The notes under the pieces were generated by a model. That model was not told the DNA's origin. It worked only from the letters and a program-made list of their open reading frames with translations, and searched no databases. Below are positions 1 through 10,506 of a stretch of 49,473 nt of DNA, in pieces; positions within the stretch are counted from its first letter, which is position 1; each line of letters starts with the position of its first letter. Both the position numbers and the translations under genes were made by a program. The DNA comes from Zancudomyces culisetae (lineage: Eukaryota > Kickxellomycota > Harpellomycetes > Harpellales > Legeriomycetaceae): assembly GCA_001969505.1 (NCBI GenBank), contig LSSK01001922.1, forward strand, positions 1-49,473. The letters are read 5' to 3'.

Positions 1-1349
1 TTTTTCATTTCCTCCCCATTGGGCCCCAAGTACCTATCAGGGTTAAATACATGTGGATCCTTCCAAACTCGCTCGTCATAGTGAATACCCTCCAAAAAGA
101 TGTTGATTATATGATCTGGTGGAATGTAGTAATCTGAAAGTTGGAATCCGTCTTCAGAAGTATCCCTTGGAAAAGTACCACCAACAACGGTTCTGTACCT
201 CATGGCTTCAAGAATTACAGCAGTAAAATAATGAAGTTTCTTTCTTCCCTCATTTACTCTAATTAGCTGTGTTCTATCGGGAAACTCTCTGTCTATCTCC
301 TCTACCACCTTTTTGTAGATATGGGGGTACAGAGTACAGGCATGCAAGAAATATGTCATGGTCATACTTGTAGTGTCTATTCCCGCAATCAACATAGTAC
401 TCAGTTCTGCGTGTATTTGTGCTCTTGTTATTGGTTTTCCGTCAACACTCTCTTTATCGTCAATGATCATCTGCAATATATCTTCATTTACATTTTCTCG
501 CCCAACCTTCTCAATCTGAGCATATCGCTCAGAGATGGAAGTTTCTCGAAAGTTCAGATATTTTTTATAGTCTTTTATGGTAAAGAGTCCCAGGTAGACT
601 TTAACTGGTCTCAAAAGCGGAAATTTTGCTGTTGTTATTGCTGAATTTACTGTATCATTCACCCATTGTGTCAAAGGATGTCCACCTGAAGGCACAGCAT
701 TAACTTTTCTACCAAAAATCATGTGACCTATTACATCTGTTGTTATGCTCTGGAAGTATTTGTAGTAGTTAACTTTGGCATCACCATTTCCTGCCTCAAT
801 CAGCTGCGTTAGCTTTTTATCTAAGGCAAGATACCCATCTTCTAGGATTTGATCTTCAATACTTGCCAAGTTGGTAAATGTAAATACTGGCCCAACCTGA
901 CGTCTTCTCATTCTGTTAAACGCTTCATCACTGGTGGTAAAAATGCTTTGCACATTCATACCCAGCTTCTCATACTCCTTTGACTTGGGGTATTTGTATG
1001 TAGCTAAAATCTTCTTTGCATCAGACATGGTTGTAATCGAGACGGTTTTCGGCCCTATTCTGATAGTGGGACCATATTTTTTGTGGAGGCTTCCTAGGTA
1101 TGTGTAACAATTTCCGCGAACAACTTCCAAGTCGACTGGAAGACTTGTGAACCTGCTCCACCACGGACCAGGAACTTTCCTCAATGGATCAAACATTGTT
1201 GCCACAAGCAACTTGACCACCAAATAGGTACTCAGCCCCGCAATTAGTGTTTTCCCATTGTATATGAGCTTTAATAGACTGTGGTAGTCTAATTTCTTGA
1301 GGCTCTGGACCAGCCAAGATGGCTCTGACATTTTACTAAGAATGCTCAT
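1..1349 (-). CDS. Cytochrome P450 (microsomal, partial, C-terminus outside window)
   Basis: The minus strand is open from an ATG at 1349 to the left edge (449 codons, no stop), so the haem-binding cysteine loop and C-terminus are missing. A hydrophobic anchor lies at residues about 36-52, followed by the proline-rich hinge KVPGPWW typical of ER-anchored fungal P450s. The I-helix motif AGIDTTS is near residue 322, the K-helix ExxR (EAMR) near 378, and the PERF-like FNPDRY near 433. There is no in-frame upstream ATG before a stop, so the start is well fixed. General resemblance is to fungal benzoate-hydroxylase/pisatin-demethylase-type P450s; the substrate cannot be read from sequence. The role would be NADPH-P450-reductase-dependent mono-oxygenation on the ER membrane. 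No introns are needed in the visible part. Confidence 0.93.
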   Translation of the reverse strand, partial: MSILSKMSEPSWLVQSLKKLDYHSLLKLIYNGKTLIAGLSTYLVVKLLVATMFDPLRKVPGPWWSRFTSLPVDLEVVRGNCYTYLGSLHKKYGPTIRIGPKTVSITTMSDAKKILATYKYPKSKEYEKLGMNVQSIFTTSDEAFNRMRRRQVGPVFTFTNLASIEDQILEDGYLALDKKLTQLIEAGNGDAKVNYYKYFQSITTDVIGHMIFGRKVNAVPSGGHPLTQWVNDTVNSAITTAKFPLLRPVKVYLGLFTIKDYKKYLNFRETSISERYAQIEKVGRENVNEDILQMIIDDKESVDGKPITRAQIHAELSTMLIAGIDTTSMTMTYFLHACTLYPHIYKKVVEEIDREFPDRTQLIRVNEGRKKLHYFTAVILEAMRYRTVVGGTFPRDTSEDGFQLSDYYIPPDHIINIFLEGIHYDERVWKDPHVFNPDRYLGPNGEEMK

Positions 1350-2734
1350 ATTTAGTGTTTGACCGCTGCAATGGCATCGATATTTTCTACCTTTGAATAA
1401 ACGATTTAGCTATAACTTCAAAGTTGTACACTAGTAACCACCGACAGATTGTATTAGAGTTTATATCTCAATTGTATGAAGAAAAGTGAAGAAAAAAACA
1501 AAAAAAACATCCTTTTGTGTTTGCTTATAAACATAAAATTTGGATAGTGATGAGGAATGAGAAATGAGGAATGAGGAACCCTTTGTCACAATCATCCAAG
1601 AATACCCATTACCCATTACCCATTACCCATGTCCGCTAGAAAATTACTAGTGAAATCACACATTTTGACGGATAATCTTCCGGTTCGCAGCTAACTTTCG
1701 TCCTATCTGCTGTCTAATATACCCCTTCTCTTTTTTTCTCATATCATGTGGGCTTTGTACAACCAACCTGTTTTATATAGCTACAACAGAGTACTATTTA
1801 ATTTAACTACAATGACTTTTTTTACAATAAAAATAAACAAAAAAAAACTATGCCCTTTACCCCCGGTTTTGACATTGCAATGGTTTTGGCATGGTATAAG
1901 GCTAGTACATTATGTTTCAACAGTTTATTAAATGTACCCATGATAAAAAGTGTTCAATATGTAACATGAACAAGCTACTGAAGCATATGCTATGGGATTT
2001 TGAGATCAACATAAGCATGCGTTGGAATTTGATAATCCTTTGGTTAAGTAGGAGTGCTTTCCAAATAAATTTCGGTTGTTTTTTTTTTTACAAGAAAAAG
2101 CATCATATGACAGAGATTCTTTTACTAAAGCTCGGTTTGCTTATTTCTTTAATATTGCAGGTTTTTGTTAGTCACAGACCAGCAAGTTTGCTCTCAGGAA
2201 AAAATGAACCGCAATATCCTGTATTCAATGTCTTTCTATCACACTGGAGATCCTAAATGCAGCTTCTCAGAAACGAACAAAGCTGGTTTTGTATGAACTT
2301 GAAAATGCGAATCTATCTCGGCAGGGTTTAGTACATGGAAATGTATTTGTTACAGATTTGGTTTATGGTGAACCATCCCGGAAAATATCATTGACCCGGA
2401 ACACTGGGGACCGATATAAGTGATTCCTAGCCTCATCAAACACTAAACACAAATAAAAGGCACAATTAAAAATGAGGGAACGGAAAAAATATATCCAGTC
2501 ATATCTTTCCACCCCCCCCCCTGTTGGGAAAGAAAGCCCTAAATGGTATTGGGTAAAATATAATTTACCTAACAAAGGTGTTTCACTCTGCATGAAGACC
2601 AGGATCCGTGCTTCATTCAAAAAACTTTTATTTTATATCATGGGTAAAGACTTGAAAGCCTAAAGCTAAAACTCAAACAAAAAAATAAGGAAAAGAGAAA
2701 AAAAAAGCAAACCAGATCCGAAGGGGATGGGGGA
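1350..2734. other. Intergenic region upstream of the P450
   Basis: I see no convincing gene. This stretch is the promoter side of the minus-strand P450 and the 3' side of the acyl-CoA dehydrogenase. It contains an ACCCATT tandem repeat, a purine-rich GAGGAATGA-like repeat at about 1551-1580 and a run of ten C at 2512-2521. The short open frames here are low-complexity or lack plausible starts. Confidence 0.6.
1603..1630. repeat. ACCCATT heptamer tandem repeat, 4 copies
   Basis: Four consecutive 7-bp units ending in ACCCAT lie about 255 bp upstream of the P450 start codon. The unit is C-rich against an AT-rich background, so it could be a binding-site array or simply a minisatellite. Confidence 0.85.
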
Positions 2735-4285
2735 TTAAAGCTTGGATTTGGCAGCGTCGGTCCTCTTCAAAAACTTCTTCACTTCAGATCGTCCAAGTTG
2801 GAACAAATGGACTTCGTCAGGTCCGTCGGCAAGTCTGAGTGTTCTCATGTTTGCGTACATTTCGGCAAGTGGGGTATCTGGTCCCACTCCCATTGCACCA
2901 TGGGCTTGCATAGCTTTGTCAAGAACCTCTAGAACAACATTTGGAACGAATACTTTTGCCAACGCAATTTCCTTTTTGGCGTTTGCTGGACCATAAAGAT
3001 CGATTTTGTGTGCTGCATCAAGAACTAAATGTCTTGAAGCATCGATGTCTATACGTGCTTTGGCAATCCATTCCAAAATAACTCTGTTTTCTGCAAGAGT
3101 TTTTCCTTGAACTTTTCTTTTGGTAACTCTGGCCAACATGGTCTCTAGAGCTCTTTCTGCTACACCAATTGCTCTCATAGTATGGTGGATACGTCCTGGT
3201 CCGAGTCTACCCTGAACAATTTCGAATCCACGGCCTTCACCCAGAACCATGTTTTCTTCGGGAATGAATACGTTGTTGAACTCAAGTTCTGAGTGACCAA
3301 TTGGGGCATCATCAAATCCAAATACTGTAAGTGGGCGTTTGACATTAACCCCAGGACTGTTCGCAGGAACAATGACGACGCTGTGCTGACGGTGAATGCT
3401 TTTTATTCCACTTTCAGCATAGTTGTTTGTCAGCTCAGAACCCATATCCCCTGAACGAACCATCACCAAAAAAAGCTTGAGTGCTGGTCCACTGGCACCA
3501 GTGATCCAGATTTTTTTTCCATTAACAAGGTAGCCACCTTTGACGCGGGTCAATTTACAACTTATGTTTGTGGCATCTGATGACGCTACGTTGGGTTCGG
3601 TCATAGCAAATGCACTTCTGATTTCACCATTCATTAGTGGAACCAACCACTTCTTCTTCTGTTGTGCATTTCCGTACTTAATCAAGACCTCCATGTTTCC
3701 AGTGTCGGGAGCGCTGCAGTTTGTAGCCTATAGTTTATTTGTACCGGATGGTTTAGAAGATTCATAGCAATAGGTAGATTATATTTAGCCTTGCATTTCT
3801 ATTTGTGTAATAATATTCAACTTACGGTTGGGGCCAACTGAATGGAACGACCCATAATTTCACACAAATGTGCGTACTCGTAGTTTGTCAATCCAGGACT
3901 TTCCTCATATTCGTGAGGAATAAATAGGTTCCACAACCCTAGGTTTCTGGCTTTTTGCTTTAGCTCTTGAATAACTGGAGGAACTCTTGACCATCTTTGG
4001 GCACCAACACCCAACTCTTGTTCGAATCTGTGCTCATTTGGAATGCATTCCTCCTATAATACACAAAATAATTATGGTTTAGTTGAGCTTCTCTTGCTTG
4101 TTTTTATGTTCGATATCCAGCGCCGTACAACACACAAACTTGCGTTAGATATAATATCGCCACAAAAAAAAAATTATGAATAGAAACAAGTGGTATATTA
4201 TTACCTCAACGAATTTGGTCAAGGTCTTAATCATCTGGGCCACTCTTGGCGAGATTGGTGGTGGTGGTGGTGTTAGTGTTGTCAT
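2735..4285 (-). CDS. Peroxisomal acyl-CoA dehydrogenase (ACAD10/11-type), 3 exons
   Basis: Exons on the minus strand are 4205-4285, 3826-4053 and 2735-3727, joined in phase 0 to give 433 residues. Donors are GTAATA and GTAAGT; both acceptors end TATAG. Splicing restores family sequence across the junctions, for example NCSAPDTGNMEVL immediately before the third-exon body. Hallmarks are FAMTEP with VASSDATNI (FAD/substrate binding), WITGASG, a C-terminal QAHGAMGVGPDTPLAEMYA block and LADGPDEVHL. The last three residues are SKL, a canonical PTS1, so import into peroxisomes is expected. In the alignment the catalytic carboxylate position (the Glu of YEGT in medium-chain enzymes) falls on Asp of ADGP, as I recall for ACAD10/11 relatives. 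Likely role: alpha,beta-dehydrogenation of an unusual (long, branched or hydroxy-) acyl-CoA with FAD; the substrate is unknown. Confidence 0.93.
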
Positions 4286-5648
4286 TTTCAATTAATTTTA
4301 GTATTTTATTTCCTGTTTTTTATCAATTCACTGCAAAAGCGCTTGAAGGACTAGAATGTATGTTGGAATAGGTTAAAAAACGAAGATAAACGATCCTTAT
4401 ATATACAAATATGTGCATGCTCCAGTTTTCCGAAACCAAAATTGGAAATTTGCGCATTCAAGATTTTGACTTTCACAAGGATCCTATTTGAGACTGGTCC
4501 TAGCCAACCATTAAGCTGGCTTTTGTTCAATTAGCCATGCTTGCTGAAACATTGACCAAGTTCAAACACATTGTAATGTGATGGATGGCCTTTTTTTTTT
4601 TATAAGCCTAATAAAATATAAGTTAATAAAACTCCTTCATTTCCTATTTATTTAATTTTATTATCTTGCCACCTTTAGTAAAGCAAAATTAAACACATGG
4701 TAGTATTTACTAATAAAATGGCAACTATGTTACCCCTTGTTTGATACTCAACACCAAGACATATGCCTTTTTTTTTCTACTAAAAAACACATAGTAAGAA
4801 GACGACAATGTATGAAAAAAATAAAGGGTGTAAAAAACTGGATTGTCTAAAAGTGTCAAGGATTTGCTTGTGATGGTACACAACTCTCGCCATATTTTTC
4901 TTATCAAAGCACACCATTCTCTTACCCAGACAGATATTTTGGCACATTCAAGCTCAGTAAAACCAAACTCGGACCAACCTTTGTTAAAAGACAACTCCGA
5001 AATGCCAATTTTACTGGTTCCAAATATCCTATCCTATGTTGGTGCTCTTCTTAGCTCTGTTTTTTTTTTTAATGACGCCAAACTGATATCTAGAACTCCC
5101 AAAATTTTCTTGTAAACCACTGCTAGTACTACTAAAAAAAAAATATTAAAAAAAAAGTTGACCATTCACCTAATTTTGTATCAGAGCCATGTAGTGCATT
5201 ATAATCATGTGCATACCAACTTCACTTGTCCTCCTTTTCTTTTAGCATTTGTGTTTAAACATAGTAAGGACAATTGTACGTGTTTTATATCTAGTGTGGA
5301 ATTGATTTGAAACTAAAAAATTATACTTTCTATAAATTTATACAAAAACCAACAAGCTGTGCTATGGAGTTTGACTCGCAAAATTCAAATTACCAACTCC
5401 AAGGTAAACAGTAGAATGAGTGTGGAAAGGTGATTGCTAAGTAACTCGTATATATACTTGGCTTTCAATAGATATGATATACAAATAAAAAGATGGAGGA
5501 AATGGTGTAAGAAATCTCAGCGATACATCGCTATGGCTACCATGACAAATATTTATTAAAACTAAATTAGTTTATTTTCTTTGAACTATAGTTAAACAAA
5601 GAAGAAAACAATAAAAAGTTTTATTTTCCAAACTCGTAGCAGAAATAT
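4286..5648. other. Intergenic region, no gene seen
   Basis: AT-rich with many homopolymer A/T runs. Short opposed open frames around 4725-5115 have low-complexity translations and no recognisable motif. It includes the promoter of the acyl-CoA dehydrogenase (TATATATA-like sequence near 4400). Confidence 0.6.
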
Positions 5649-6149
5649 TTATGAACGGGCACCAAAGTCAGTAATCATGACTGGTATGATGCTCAAATCA
5701 TCTTCTTCAGTAGTGGTTGAAGATGTTGAAGATGATGAAGATGAGGTTCTTGATGTGGTAGATGTAGTGGTACGAGAAGTGGATGTGGGTGTGGTTGTGG
5801 TACGAGAGGTAGGTGTGGTTGTGGTGCGAGAGGTAGATGTTGTGGATGTTGAGGTTCTTGTAGATGTAGTCGATTGGGTATAAGTACCACAGTCACATCC
5901 AAGCCCAGAGGCAGCTGTTATTGAAGCTATTGGGATACTACCTGCGGTTGGAATAATATTAGCAAGCATGTTAATTGCCATTCCAAAGAGTTGATGATCT
6001 ATGGCGTCTAGAGTATTGGCTCTCTTCTCCAAATTTCCTGCACGCTGTTGATCGAAGACACCATTTTTGCCATTGTTTGAGTTGTCAGCACTTACAAACA
6101 CTGATGGTAAAACGAGGAAAAGTGAATACAAAGTCTTTGATAGATGCAT
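5649..6149 (-). CDS. Small secreted Thr/Ser-rich protein with a Kex2-type site
   Basis: A single exon of 166 residues. The N-terminus is a good signal peptide (basic start, hydrophobic LYSLFLVLPSVFVSA, cleavage about residue 21). At about residues 39-43 the sequence LEKR-A is a textbook Kex2 processing site. A short hydrophobic, alanine-rich core follows, containing the pair CDC. Then comes a tract of roughly 60 residues made almost only of Thr, Ser, Arg and Pro, with repeated TSRTTTTP-like units that are likely O-mannosylated. The end is acidic then hydrophobic (EEDDLSIIPVMITD) but is not a classical GPI signal. I recognise no family. It may be a small cell-wall or secreted glycoprotein; a peptide-precursor role is possible but unproven. 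Confidence 0.75.
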   Translation of the reverse strand: MHLSKTLYSLFLVLPSVFVSADNSNNGKNGVFDQQRAGNLEKRANTLDAIDHQLFGMAINMLANIIPTAGSIPIASITAASGLGCDCGTYTQSTTSTRTSTSTTSTSRTTTTPTSRTTTTPTSTSRTTTSTTSRTSSSSSSTSSTTTEEDDLSIIPVMITDFGARS

Positions 6150-6647
6150 CTTTACTTTACTTTTTTTTTGCTTTGTTGCTTATTTCTCTTTATGAGCACT
6201 ATTATTAGGATGTTATGTTCCTATTGATTGATGTTGCTTTGATAAATCGTATTGTTTGGAAAAAAAATTTTTTTCTCTTTTACAATACTTTTACTTTGAT
6301 GCTAATTTTAGGCCGTTTATTGTTTTCTTACAAGATTGTAAAACTTTCAAGATGCTGTGACCGGGTATCTCGCTATTGTCCTGAATATATGAAATGATGA
6401 TAACAAAAACAATATGCTCTTATTTTTTTTGTTGTAACCAGAAGTATCTTTATCGTTCCAAGAAACTAGTATGGTATGCAAATAAGCGCTTGAAATTGTC
6501 AAGATATACACTATTTATGAATTTGATATTTTTACTTTCTTTTTCTTTTTGGAGCAATATTAAAAGCTTATGTATTTATACATGTTGAGTTTTACGTCAA
6601 TCTTTGATTTTGATTTTTTATTTTACAAAAAGTTAAAGAAATCAGTG

Positions 6648-6814
6648 CTAAACAAAAATGCAGAAAAAAAAAGTATTAATATAGAGCTCGTATTCCAAGT
6701 CAAATTCTGCGCCGTACTTTTTTGATACACCATCATTAACCGTTGTGTTAGCCAATGGGGGAAATTGTAATGGATTTTGTAATGTTCTATTTTCAGCACT
6801 AATTTGTGCAAATT
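6648..6814 (-). CDS. Possible terminal exon of an unrecognised gene
   Basis: The minus strand reads 55 codons to a TAG after an acceptor TTTAACAG. The translation has a mixed, non-repetitive composition (AQISAENRTLQNPLQF, then SKKYGAEFDLEYEL) unlike the AT-rich surroundings. A possible upstream exon starting at an ATG about 130 bp upstream (MHYFWHTAAIAPVTPP) could join in phase through a weak GTGAAT donor. No family is recognised and the donor is poor, so this could be chance. Confidence 0.25.
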
Positions 6815-7529
6815 CTGTTAAATGTACAAAACAGATAATAAACTGTTAAAATTCCCGCAACTTTTAAATTCACTTGAGGATTGAATAAAGGGAGGGGTGA
6901 CGGGAGCGATTGCAGCGGTGTGCCAGAAATAGTGCATTCTAAACTTTTATGTAATCGGTAACTTTGGTCATCATTACAGTAACAAGTGAAAATATGAGTG
7001 GTGGTAAGGCTAGTTTTTCTATGGATGACGTTTGACTACAAGTCTGTGTTGGGCAAAAGCTATAAAAACAATCTCAAATCCTCTTCAAGATATTGTAAGC
7101 CATTAAAAATTATCCATATATTATTACATAACCATTCTTAATATAAATTTTTATTCAATGGTATGTGTAAATAAATTTGTAATTATAGAAGTCGAGTTCT
7201 ATTTATAAGACTAAGCAATTTGCACTATTGATCAAAATTGAAATAGCAATGTATTTTATGGATTGTATAGGGTTTTACTTTATATTTAAAAGAAAAATGC
7301 AACACATGATTTTAATGTAGCTCGAAAAGTAATTTCGGATCAATTTTGCTTTACATTGTGTAAAAAAAAAATTCAAGAAAAAATTCGAAAAAGTGGAAAT
7401 CGGCGAATAAAAAAAAAGCCTAAAGCAAAAACTGAATAAGTTGTCAGAGTTGTTTAGAGAAGTTAGCCAGGTGTTTCTATATAGTGATAGTCGCTAGAGC
7501 AGGAATGAGGATAAGAAAGGAGAGAAGAA

Positions 7530-7558
7530 GGGATGGGATGGGATGGGATGGGGGCGGG
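7530..7558 (+). repeat. (GGGAT)n array followed by GGGGGCGGG, G-quadruplex-like
   Basis: Four GGGAT units run directly into GGGGG-C-GGG, giving six G-tracts of three or more separated by one or two bases. It lies about 500 bp beyond the 3' end of the transcription-factor gene, in otherwise AT-rich DNA. Confidence 0.8.
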
Positions 7559-8052
7559 CGTGGTAGGAGGGTAAGTAAAAGAATATATCTAACAGTCGTT
7601 ATTAATGTTCCCAGGTTCCACATATTTATTTGAGAATTCAAGCATAAAAGACGATAGGAGCCAACAAAAAAGAAAGTGGACAAGTACCAGAAGAGATAAA
7701 CCAATGCAAACAGGTGATCGTTCTATTATTAACAACACCCATGTATTAGGTTGTTAATATTACGATTATAGCATAATACAAAGGCAGTTTATACAAAAAT
7801 AGATGATTTTAAAATTAATATGTTGTAGAAAAGGTGGCAATTTGTAATAGTTTTCACCAAAAGTAACAGAAAAAAAAAATGTGTTAAAAAAAAGTCGGTA
7901 AAAGAAGGAAGTAAGAGGGAACGAATATTAGTTGCATAAGTCCCAAAGCAAAGACATTGTTGAAGCTTGTAAAAGTCACAGGTGGGAAGGATATGCAAAA
8001 AGCACAAAAGAAAGACAGATGAGTGGATAAGAAAGAAAGAGGTGAGGACAGG

Positions 8053-10506
8053 CTAGAGTGATAGTTTTTTATCCAACTCCAAAAGTATATGCTCATAAAC
8101 ATGATCGAGATCGGCAAACAATGAAGGGGAAGATAACAGGTGGTCAATGAGTATTAAGTAATCCCTATCATTCCAATACTTTTTACAAGCAGTGAGCAGA
8201 AAGGTGAAGGAGTCGAGCTGAAGCTTGATATCAGTGGACGAGCTTACGTTGGTAATACTTTTGGACAAGTGATGCAGAGTTATGGCAACTTTTGCGCTTA
8301 TAAAATACAAATATGAGGCATGGGGAGCATAAAATTCCCATTCTAGGTCAGTAGAGGAAACGGATCTACTGCCATCGGGTTTACCAAACTGGGTGTGAGA
8401 GTAAGGTGGTGATGGCAGCGGTGTAGACGATAATAGCCGCTTTAAAGTGCGGTTACTTTCGTATTCGCCACCATTTTCACTGACAGACAAGAGCTTTTGC
8501 AGCCCCTTGACTCGGATGTTTTCGGTGGCAATGGCAATCTTTTGCCAGGCATGCGAAACAACGCTCTTTAGCCACAAGATTGGAATGCAGACAATGGATA
8601 ACTCTTGTATATAGTTTTTAAGACTGTTGTATACATACAAACCTAGCAGCTGATGCTGGATAACAACAGCCGAAAATTTCAATTCGTTGTGATAGTTTGA
8701 AGCCGATAAAAACGAGTGGTGTGAGGATGTGTCATCGTTGTTGTTGGTAAAATCTGTATTGGTACACGGAGAAAATGCCGAAGAGAAAAGCGACAAGCCG
8801 AGTGCTGACTCCCATTGAGTAATTTCTGCGTCGATGACCAAGTAGTTGCGCAGAAACTCGCTTAGACTCGATAGCCATCCGGAATCCGATAAAATTTCAG
8901 CAATCGGACGTTTCCTTAAGTTGGAACCAAATAGTCTAAAGGCAACTTGTCGCTGGTACATGATGTGGCCGATAATCAAGGTAAAAGGCGCAACGGTGTG
9001 GTGCCACCGAACAACGCGCACATCGTCGTACTGGCCAAATTCTGCATCCGAACGTTTTGGTTGAGCGTGATTGTTGGGTTCGTTATTGTACTCTCCAGTT
9101 GGAACTGTTATACTTTTGCTACTACTTTGATTGTCGTCAGTTATAGAGCTGTTGCCACTGGCGAATGTATCACTGTTATTCTTGGCGGGGTAATCAGTAG
9201 TGTGATCGCTGGTGCTTGTTTTGGCACTGCCAGCATTACCAGTATTTATGGTATCCTCGGTGTGCACCCCGGTATCTGAATACACTAGAATACTTGGAAG
9301 TCTTACTCTAAACGAACCCTCGTCTATTATTGGTCGTACTTCAGGTCTGCTTAAAATCATGGTAAAAAACCTGTCGCAATAAAGCAACAGCCACCATACC
9401 CGCCGACAATTTTCTGCAATAATCAATGCTCTCTCACGCCTGTTTTTTGGCCTGGAATCAAGCTGGTTAATTCCTGTCTTGTATGCTATTTGAATAGCCG
9501 ATTTTCGTCTATCAAGTGCTTTGTTTGCATTTCCTATACCAAACTCGTAAATTGAAAGCAAGAGAAGCGTTTGAATTAAACTGGTAGTAGGATCTTGTTG
9601 CATAGCTATTTCAGCAAGTGATGAAGAAATTGCTGCCAGATCCATTCCCGTAGAATACAGATTCTCTGATAATACCACTGAGGGCTGTTTTGAATACCTT
9701 CGAGATAATGCTCGCATGGCTAGCACTAAATACTTTGGCACTGTCCCATCATCATACGCCTCTCTAAAACTAGGCCAATGTACTAATGGAATTTGTGTAT
9801 TGAAATAATGAAAAAATGCCATAATTCCCGGATCCTGGTATGCCTTGGAAGTCATTGGCGGAGGTATTGCCGGAACTATTATTGTCGGCGTTGGTGACCT
9901 ATTTCCCAGTTGTTTTGCAACCTCAAAGATTCCGCCAACACTGAATTGTCTTTTGTTCTCAACACCATTAATCAAAACATGTGTATCCGTATTCACAGAC
10001 CCACCCATATTCTCGCCAACTTCGGACCTGGGTCTTTTATTTGACTTGTATTCATCGTATTGATCTATATGATTATTCGCAACCTCCCCTCTAGCAAATT
10101 CCACGTGATTATTAGTCATATTATTATTGTTGTTATTGTTATAGTACAGCTGTGTAGTGTTTCTACTTGGTCGAGTATATTCATACTTTTTGGTATTGAT
10201 CCCTGGATTCCTCCACAACAATTCATCTTGGCCTCTAATCAAAATATGCGTAATGTTGTGGTCTTCGGGTTTTTTGGGCAGGATCTTTGGAAGAGGTTCG
10301 TTATAGCTCCGTTCCGTGTCCTTTGGCACACGCGAAGGTCGACCCCTTCTCCTTGTAACAACATATATACATTTGTTCTGGGTTTTCTTACACATTCCAC
10401 ATGTTGGAAGTGTTCCATCACATTTTATTTTCTTTTTTCGGCAATAAGTACATGCCATCACCTTTGGCAATTTGCTTTCTTCCTTTTTTGCTGGTTTTTC
10501 ATTCAT
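8053..10506 (-). CDS. Zn2Cys6 (GAL4-type) fungal transcription factor
   Basis: A single exon of 817 residues. The N-terminal binuclear zinc cluster is complete: C19-x2-C22-x6-C29-x6-C36-x2-C39-x6-C46, followed by the basic linker TRRRGRPSR. Asn repeats near residue 130 and Ser/Asn/Thr-rich linkers near 400-480 are low complexity. The middle region (about residues 230-460) has the fungal-specific regulatory domain signature: IPLVHWPSFREAY, LLLLSIYEFGIGN, CRRVWWLLLYCDRFF. The protein is nuclear and should bind CGG-half-site DNA. The nearest named orthologue and the regulated pathway are not recognisable by eye. It is transcribed divergently from PUP1 across 3.3 kb that contains two related palindromes, which could include its own control sites. 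Confidence 0.92.
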   Translation of the reverse strand: MNEKPAKKEESKLPKVMACTYCRKKKIKCDGTLPTCGMCKKTQNKCIYVVTRRRGRPSRVPKDTERSYNEPLPKILPKKPEDHNITHILIRGQDELLWRNPGINTKKYEYTRPSRNTTQLYYNNNNNNNMTNNHVEFARGEVANNHIDQYDEYKSNKRPRSEVGENMGGSVNTDTHVLINGVENKRQFSVGGIFEVAKQLGNRSPTPTIIVPAIPPPMTSKAYQDPGIMAFFHYFNTQIPLVHWPSFREAYDDGTVPKYLVLAMRALSRRYSKQPSVVLSENLYSTGMDLAAISSSLAEIAMQQDPTTSLIQTLLLLSIYEFGIGNANKALDRRKSAIQIAYKTGINQLDSRPKNRRERALIIAENCRRVWWLLLYCDRFFTMILSRPEVRPIIDEGSFRVRLPSILVYSDTGVHTEDTINTGNAGSAKTSTSDHTTDYPAKNNSDTFASGNSSITDDNQSSSKSITVPTGEYNNEPNNHAQPKRSDAEFGQYDDVRVVRWHHTVAPFTLIIGHIMYQRQVAFRLFGSNLRKRPIAEILSDSGWLSSLSEFLRNYLVIDAEITQWESALGLSLFSSAFSPCTNTDFTNNNDDTSSHHSFLSASNYHNELKFSAVVIQHQLLGLYVYNSLKNYIQELSIVCIPILWLKSVVSHAWQKIAIATENIRVKGLQKLLSVSENGGEYESNRTLKRLLSSTPLPSPPYSHTQFGKPDGSRSVSSTDLEWEFYAPHASYLYFISAKVAITLHHLSKSITNVSSSTDIKLQLDSFTFLLTACKKYWNDRDYLILIDHLLSSPSLFADLDHVYEHILLELDKKLSL

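Larger units (their letters stand above)
6150..8052. other. Intergenic region with one possible exon and a G-rich array
   Basis: Mostly AT-rich non-coding DNA between the secreted-protein gene and the transcription-factor 3' end, both on the minus strand. Two items stand out and are listed separately: an open fragment with a splice acceptor at 6648-6814 and a (GGGAT)n tract at 7530-7558. Confidence 0.6.

Noticed and set aside
4725..5115. Opposed ORFs of about 90 codons
   Set aside because: Mutual shadows in AT-rich DNA with no recognisable motif.
5677..5902. Two repetitive ORFs overlapping the secreted protein (one on each strand)
   Set aside because: Alternative readings of the Thr/Ser repeat tract; the signal peptide belongs to the 5649-6149 frame.
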